Made by a program: the position numbers and the translations under genes. From an uncultured Acidobacteriia bacterium (GTDB lineage Bacteria; Acidobacteriota; Terriglobia; Bryobacterales; Bryobacteraceae), in NCBI GenBank assembly GCA_903882645.1, contig CAIRXZ010000285.1, positions 1 through 34,863 of the forward strand: a stretch of DNA of 34,863 bases, read 5' to 3'. Under the pieces are notes generated by a model, which saw only the letters and a list, made by a program, of their open reading frames with translations, was not told the origin of the DNA and searched no databases. Positions 32,059 to 34,863 of this stretch are shown here, piece by piece (the stretch's first letter is position 1; every line of letters begins with the position of its first letter).

Positions 32059-32091
32059 CCGCCGGCGGCTGTTCACGGCCGGCGGGTTTTT
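32059..32091 (+). terminator. Intrinsic terminator after the holin-like gene
   Basis: CCGCCGGC (32059-32066) pairs with GCCGGCGG (32078-32085), followed by GTTTTT. It lies 15 bases after the stop codon and between convergent genes. Confidence 0.8.
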
Positions 32092-32211
32092 AGGAAGCTG
32101 GACAGCGCGCTCCCAGGGCGCCCGGGCACGGCGGTTCCGCGCGCAGGGTTCATTTTTGCCCGATTCGAGGAGGCGGAAGCGGTGTTTGCGGGGCCGCTCC
32201 CCGGCCGCATC

Positions 32212-32670
32212 CTACAGGCTCCAGCTATGCGATGCGTAGGCCGGAACCGGCTCCGCGGGAAACGGCTGAACCCACGGCTTTTCGGCGGGGGCCGCCGGTT
32301 GAGGTTCCGGCTGGACGCCTTCCCACGCCTCCGAGAGCGTCGTGAGCAGTCCGAGGACCTCGGCCAGGGGAGCATCGGCCTGCCGCAAGTTGGCCTCGAT
32401 CAGCTTCCGGTGCATGTAGTCGTAGAGCGCCGCCAGACGCTGAGCGATCTCTCCGCCGCGCTCGCGGTCCAACGCGCTCAACAATTCGGTTAGAACCGCG
32501 CAGGCCCTGGAGATCGAACGCGACCGGGCGGCGATATCTCCCTCCTCACGGCGCCGGCGCGCGTCCCGCACCGCGCCGGTGGCGGCATGGTACAGGAGGC
32601 GGACCAACTCGATCGGGTCCGCCGAAAGCACGCGTGTTTCCAGGTAGGCGTTGTTCGCGTTGGAGTACAT
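32212..32670 (-). CDS. fliS: Flagellar export chaperone FliS
   Basis: FliS binds the C-terminus of flagellin in the cytoplasm and hands it to the export gate. The 152-residue product begins MYSNANNAYLETRVLSADP, the near-universal FliS start, and has IELVRLLYHAATGAVRDAR, AALYDYMHRKLIEANL and a Pro/Ala-rich tail of about 30 residues beyond the usual end. It follows flaG on the same strand with a gap of 55 bases; fliD, the usual neighbour, is missing. Confidence 0.93.
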   Translation of the reverse strand: MYSNANNAYLETRVLSADPIELVRLLYHAATGAVRDARRRREEGDIAARSRSISRACAVLTELLSALDRERGGEIAQRLAALYDYMHRKLIEANLRQADAPLAEVLGLLTTLSEAWEGVQPEPQPAAPAEKPWVQPFPAEPVPAYASHSWSL

Positions 32671-32725
32671 GGCTTTTCTCCCCTGAAACCCTTATCGGCG
32701 GAGCCCGGCTGTTTCGCCGCCGGGA

Positions 32726-32998
32726 TTACTTCGTCAGGTCCGCGGCGATCCGCAGGATATACTCCGCCGGGTATTGATCGACTACCTCTCTGGTATTGCG
32801 GTTGATCACGCGCATCAACATCCGATGGGTCCGCAGGTCCATTTGAAATGTCAGCTCGTTCTGGTCGCCAAACCACGCGGCGTTGTTCACGGCCTTGACG
32901 GCCTGAATGACTTCCCGGTTTTCGGCGGCCCTGTCGGCGGGTATCACGGGAGCCGCCGCAGGGAGGGCCGAGTTGTGATTCATAGGACCGATGTCCAT
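32726..32998 (-). CDS. flaG: FlaG-family protein
   Basis: A 90-residue FlaG-like protein that affects filament length in other bacteria. The C-terminal core (LTFQMDLRTHRMLMRVINRN, then EVVDQYPAEYILRIA) is the family signature; the first 40 residues are variable. GGAG ahead of the ATG at 32998 supports this start over the ATG at 32983. It forms an operon with fliS. Confidence 0.87.
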   Translation of the reverse strand: MDIGPMNHNSALPAAAPVIPADRAAENREVIQAVKAVNNAAWFGDQNELTFQMDLRTHRMLMRVINRNTREVVDQYPAEYILRIAADLTK

Positions 32999-33049
32999 GG
33001 CGGCTCTCCTGGGACGCCCGGAATCGGTCCGGACGTTCTCCGTTATTCC

Positions 33050-33077
33050 TTATCGGACGGCCGCGGCGAAAACCGCA
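33050..33077 (-). promoter_or_regulatory. Possible flagellar sigma-28 promoter of flaG-fliS
   Basis: On the minus strand TGCGGTTT (33077-33070), 12 bases, and TCCGATAA (33057-33050) lie 52 bases before the flaG start. The -10 part matches GCCGATAA in 7 of 8 bases; the -35 part matches TAAAGTTT in about 5 of 8, and the spacer is one base long. Confidence 0.3.
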
Positions 33078-33171
33078 ACGATCCCGTCCGCCGGGAGACC
33101 GACTGTGCTTTGCCGTACCTTCCTTTTTTGGCGGTTTTCCGCTTCGGACGAAAAGAGAGTCGAGACATTAC

Positions 33172-33360
33172 ATGGCTAAGACGGTTTCTGTGATTGGGAT
33201 CGAGGACAAGGAGCTGCGCTGGATCCGGGCCTTGGTATTGCTCCTCAGGCACCCCGACCCGAGCATCCCGGAGCTGGCGCGGCAGGCGCTGCTCTATCTG
33301 ACCGGCAGCGCGGCCGAGCGGCCGCCGCGGACAACCCGGACGCTGAACCGCGCGGGCTAG
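33172..33360 (+). CDS. Small conserved-looking protein, unknown
   Basis: A 62-residue protein: MAKTVSVIGIEDKELRWIRA, then a helical stretch LLLRHPDPSIPELARQALLYL and a short Arg/Thr-rich tail. It is divergent from flaG, with 173 bases between the starts. The folded-looking first 45 residues argue for a real gene. Function unknown; its position may tie it to motility, which is weak evidence. Confidence 0.6.
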   Translation: MAKTVSVIGIEDKELRWIRALVLLLRHPDPSIPELARQALLYLTGSAAERPPRTTRTLNRAG

Positions 33361-33425
33361 CGCCCGCGGGCCGCCGGCGCTCGCCGATTGAACAGACAAG
33401 GCCGTCGAGAGGTTCCCGGCGCCGC

Positions 33426-33431
33426 TACAAT
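33426..33431 (+). promoter_or_regulatory. -10 box abutting the zinc-ribbon gene
   Basis: TACAAT ends 5 bases before the ATG at 33437, so transcription must start at or next to the start codon (leaderless). Confidence 0.55.
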
Positions 33432-33436
33432 GGGAC

Positions 33437-33637
33437 ATGCCTAAGTGCCCTTATTGCAAGCAAGTCGTGACACTGGATAAGACGCGGAGAGACTGCGCGG
33501 ACGTCGCCGTCCCCGAGGGCGTCCATAGGGAAGTCTCCGGCCTGATCAAGAAGGAAATCATGTACTCCTGCCCGCATTGCGACTCGATCCTTGGGTTCGG
33601 GTTCTTTTTGGGGGGACTGCTGACCGACCGGCCCTAG
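33437..33637 (+). CDS. Small zinc-ribbon protein
   Basis: A 66-residue protein with two CPxC knuckles: CPYC near the N-terminus and CPHC near residue 45, spaced as in zinc ribbons. The middle is charged (LDKTRRDCADVAVPEGVHRE) and the end is hydrophobic (LGFGFFLGG). It may bind nucleic acid or a protein partner. It stands alone with a leaderless-type promoter. Not assigned to a named family. Confidence 0.7.
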   Translation: MPKCPYCKQVVTLDKTRRDCADVAVPEGVHREVSGLIKKEIMYSCPHCDSILGFGFFLGGLLTDRP

Positions 33638-33698
33638 CGCCGGTTCAACGGAAACCGTCCGGCGAGTTGCGGCCGCGGGAGTCCGGAAAGAGGCCCGT

Positions 33699-34622
33699 AT
33701 GAAGATGATTCTGATCGCCGCGCTGGGCGTATCCGCCGCCCTGGGGGCGGAGGTTCCCAGGCGTCCCAAGATCACCGGCGTGGCTCATATCGCCCTTTGG
33801 GTCCACGACATCGAGAAGTCGCGGGCATTCTACAAGGACTTCCTCGGATTTGGCGAGCCTTACAAGCTGGACAACCCCGATGGCAGCCTTGCTCTGACAT
33901 TCATCAAGATCGACGACCGGCAGTACATTGAGCTTTTCCCCGAAAAGGCGGCCGGCACGGACCGTCTGAATCACATCTCGATCGAAACCGACGACGCCGA
34001 GCGAATGCGCGTCTATCTCGGCGCCAACGGCGTCAAGGTCCCGGAAAAGGTTGGAAAGGGCCGAATCGGGAACTCCAACTTCAATGTGACGGACCCGGAC
34101 GGCCATACCGTGGAGATCGTGCAATACGAGCCGGATGGATGGAGCGCCCGGGAAAAGGGCAAGTTCATGGACGGCCCGCGGATTTCCGCGCGCATGACCC
34201 ATTTGGGAATCACCGTGCGCGCTCTCGATCCCGCCATGAAGTTCTACCGCGATCTGCTGGGATTCCAGGAGTTCTGGCGAGGCAGTTCGGGCGGTACGCA
34301 GTTGAGTTGGGTGAACATTCGGGTTCCGGATGGCGACGACTACCTCGAATTGATGTTGTACGGCCAGACGCCCTCGCTGGCGTCGCTGGGAACCCTAAAC
34401 CATATTTGCCTGGAGGCGCCGGACATTGCGGCCGCGGCGGCGGATCTGGAGAAGCGGCCCGCGCGCAGCGCCTACCCGCGCACGATCGAGACCAAGACGG
34501 GGGTGAATCGCAAGCGGCAAATGAACCTCTACGACCCGGACGGCACGCGCACGGAACTGATGGAACCTCGCACGGTGGACGGCGCGCCCGCGCCCTCCTC
34601 GAACGCGCCTCCGCCGCGCTAG
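33699..34622 (+). CDS. Secreted two-domain VOC (glyoxalase/dioxygenase-fold) protein
   Basis: A 307-residue protein with a signal peptide (MKMILIAALGVSAALGAEVP) and two VOC domains, at about residues 28-145 (ITGVAHIALWVHDIEKSRAF to DPDGHTVEIVQYEP) and 166-292 (MTHLGITVRALDPAMKFYRD to DPDGTRTELMEP). Metal-ligand positions are plausible: His and Glu in HIALWV and VEIVQ, His and Glu in HLGITV and TELME. The catalysed reaction is unknown; VOC enzymes include glyoxalases and extradiol dioxygenases. AAAGAGG ahead of the ATG at 33699 is the ribosome site. Confidence 0.85.
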   Translation: MKMILIAALGVSAALGAEVPRRPKITGVAHIALWVHDIEKSRAFYKDFLGFGEPYKLDNPDGSLALTFIKIDDRQYIELFPEKAAGTDRLNHISIETDDAERMRVYLGANGVKVPEKVGKGRIGNSNFNVTDPDGHTVEIVQYEPDGWSAREKGKFMDGPRISARMTHLGITVRALDPAMKFYRDLLGFQEFWRGSSGGTQLSWVNIRVPDGDDYLELMLYGQTPSLASLGTLNHICLEAPDIAAAAADLEKRPARSAYPRTIETKTGVNRKRQMNLYDPDGTRTELMEPRTVDGAPAPSSNAPPPR

Positions 34623-34633
34623 CGGGTGTGGCC

Positions 34634-34659
34634 CATGCCCTTTCGCCTGCCAGGGCATG
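34634..34659 (+). terminator. Hairpin after the VOC gene
   Basis: CATGCCCT (34634-34641) pairs with AGGGCATG (34652-34659). No clear T-run follows, so it is a weak terminator or merely a stable 3' end. Confidence 0.4.
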
Positions 34660-34804
34660 CGAAGCCCTTGGCTGGATTTCTCAGCACAATCACTCCCCCA
34701 AATCCATTCACCAAAACTTAAAAATTATATTTCCCCTCTTTTCAACACATTACAAACCTAGCCCCCCTTCAGCCGCCCCGCTCGCCCCTTACCCTGGGCT
34801 TAGG
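34660..34804. other. AT-rich spacer
   Basis: An unusually AT- and pyrimidine-rich stretch (for example AAAACTTAAAAATTATATTT from about 34713) in a GC-rich window, directly before the truncated last gene. It may be that gene's promoter region or mark acquired DNA. Confidence 0.5.
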
Positions 34805-34863
34805 ATGGCAACCAACGCACAGATCGAGGCTAACCGCCTCAACGCGCAGAAGTCCACTGGGCC
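34805..34863 (+). CDS. Start of an 'STGP' family protein, cut by the window edge
   Basis: Only the first 19 codons are inside the window: MATNAQIEANRLNAQKSTG. I recognise this as the N-terminus of a family of short uncharacterised proteins, abundant in Acidobacteria and Planctomycetes, in which QIEANRxNAxxSTGPRTxEGK is nearly constant and many paralogues occur per genome. Function unknown. The AT-rich upstream DNA differs from the rest of the window. Confidence 0.7.
   Translation, partial: MATNAQIEANRLNAQKSTG

Overview
The window is GC-rich bacterial chromosome. I did not see rRNA, tRNA or CRISPR. The gene content suggests an acidobacterium, probably of the Solibacter/Bryobacter kind: a Gfo/Idh/MocA dehydrogenase paired with a DUF1080 protein, secreted Tat-type enzymes, NIPSNAP and GH78 proteins, and a truncated copy of a small 'QIEANRxNAxxSTGP' family that I know from Acidobacteria. 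This assignment is an inference from content; no phylogenetic marker was aligned.

Layout. 1-4.7 kb: the tail of a transposase, then the purine operon purQ-purL-purF, whose genes overlap at both junctions. PurF carries about 63 residues before its catalytic cysteine, and these are encoded by intergenic repeat-like DNA. 4.7-6.3 kb: a convergent IscU-like Fe-S scaffold, a divergent Nudix (MutT) gene and a DUF433/DUF5615 toxin-antitoxin pair. 6.3-10.7 kb: a large membrane protein, an N-carbamoylputrescine amidase-like nitrilase and threonine synthase. 10.7-13.2 kb: a tiny protein behind three 22-bp-phased repeats, a TlpA-like thioredoxin with a decayed thioredoxin tail behind it, and a divergent pterin operon of two 6-pyruvoyltetrahydropterin synthase paralogues plus folE. 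13.2-13.6 kb: debris of a GH78 rhamnosidase gene.

13.8-21.4 kb is a catabolic and secreted-protein region: Gfo/Idh/MocA, DUF1080, EF-P, an ankyrin protein, NIPSNAP and a full GH78 alpha-L-rhamnosidase. 21.5-23.1 kb holds holB and tmk, overlapping on the minus strand, followed by an orphan PemK/MazF-like gene. 23.6-28.6 kb is accessory in character. Two promoter-hairpin-terminator units, candidate small RNAs or attenuators, lie at either end of a block with two radical SAM enzymes and a Wzt-like ABC ATPase without its permease; an NYN-domain nuclease follows. 28.7-31.6 kb: a WalJ-like metallo-hydrolase, a methyltransferase, YraN and galT. 31.7-34.9 kb: a holin-like membrane protein, flagellar fliS and flaG, two small proteins, a two-domain VOC protein, and the truncated 'STGP' gene.

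The most informative points are the repeat-derived PurF propeptide; the PTPS pair in which one copy has Glu in place of the catalytic Cys (PTPS-III-like, a FolB bypass) and the other keeps Cys but has Arg in place of the catalytic His; the two structured short transcripts; an EF-P with Asn at the loop tip; and many genes whose -10 box sits only about 5-10 bases before the start codon, as expected for leaderless mRNAs.
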